Shown here: piece by piece, positions 12,444-12,472 of the stretch
Layout of the letters: each line of letters opens with the position of its first letter
Position numbering within the stretch: the stretch's first letter is position 1
Assembly (NCBI GenBank): GCA_012510625.1
Contig: JAAZHP010000213.1
Coordinates: 1 to 12,472, forward strand
Length of the DNA stretch: 12,472 nt
From: Bacillota bacterium
GTDB lineage: Bacteria; Bacillota; Dethiobacteria; DTU022
Direction of reading: 5' to 3'
Translations under genes and position numbers: made by a program
The notes under the pieces: model-generated
Told to the model about the DNA's origin: nothing
The model's database searches: none
What the model saw: the letters and a program-made list of their open reading frames with translations, nothing else

Positions 12444-12472
12444 ATGGATAAACGTACCAAAAATCTGATCCG
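12444..12472 (+). CDS. Start of an unidentified gene (9 full codons, runs off the window)
   Basis: An ATG at 12444 begins a frame reading MDKRTKNLI before the window ends. CGGAGGT lies 8 bases upstream, with a candidate promoter further up. The fragment is too short to identify. A basic, hydrophilic opening like this is seen in many proteins, including some transposases and regulators, so I make no assignment. Confidence 0.5.

Noticed and set aside
12444..12472. Calling the right-edge gene a transposase
   Set aside because: Nine codons are not enough, and no terminal inverted repeat of a known insertion sequence was recognised.

Overview
The window looks like chromosomal DNA from an endospore-forming, probably anaerobic Bacillota (Clostridia / Peptococcaceae-like) bacterium. 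The evidence is a YlbJ sporulation membrane protein, a PdaB-like spore deacetylase, a SpoIIM-type membrane protein, strong AGGAGG-type ribosome binding sites, frequent TTG starts and a moderately high G+C content broken by AT-rich intergenic stretches. The genus cannot be named from the sequence.

Layout. Positions 1-33 (minus) hold the start of an unidentified gene. It lies just downstream of serC (115-1257, minus), a phosphoserine aminotransferase of the alphaproteobacterial/Methanosarcina subtype. A 325-base divergent region with inverted repeats separates serC from a DUF3153/LppM-like lipoprotein (1583-2305, plus). The lipoprotein gene converges, with overlapping stop codons, on a YfcC/DcuC-type transporter (2302-3765, minus). 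The transporter is divergent from a class III, glutamate-1-semialdehyde-aminomutase-like PLP enzyme (3933-5318, plus). The shared control region has a palindrome, and the pair may be an amino-acid uptake/catabolism module. Next come a short SpoIIM-like membrane protein (5385-5882, minus), rsmD (6040-6621, plus) and ylbJ (6669-7982, minus). No coaD lies between rsmD and ylbJ; a long palindromic repeat occupies that junction. An acyl-CoA-synthetase-like adenylating enzyme (8230-9951, minus) and hisC (10277-11377, minus) follow. Each is trailed by a copy of the same two-module interspersed repeat. A pdaB-like deacetylase gene (11488-12291, plus) comes next. At the right edge are a 24-codon minus-strand ORF with a very strong ribosome binding site and the first codons of a plus-strand gene, their ribosome binding sites forming the two arms of an inverted repeat.

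How the genes relate. Most are single-gene transcription units in alternating orientation, so this is a mosaic rather than one long operon. Two themes recur: PLP-dependent amino-acid metabolism (SerC, the class III enzyme, HisC) and sporulation membrane/cell-wall functions (SpoIIM-like, YlbJ, PdaB-like). I see no CRISPR array, phage, secondary-metabolite cluster or complete mobile element, and no clearly new multi-gene system. The most unusual items are a crossed (pseudoknot-type) pair of inverted repeats upstream of serC, the paired two-module repeats, the coaD-less rsmD/ylbJ junction and the tiny basic ORF near the right edge.
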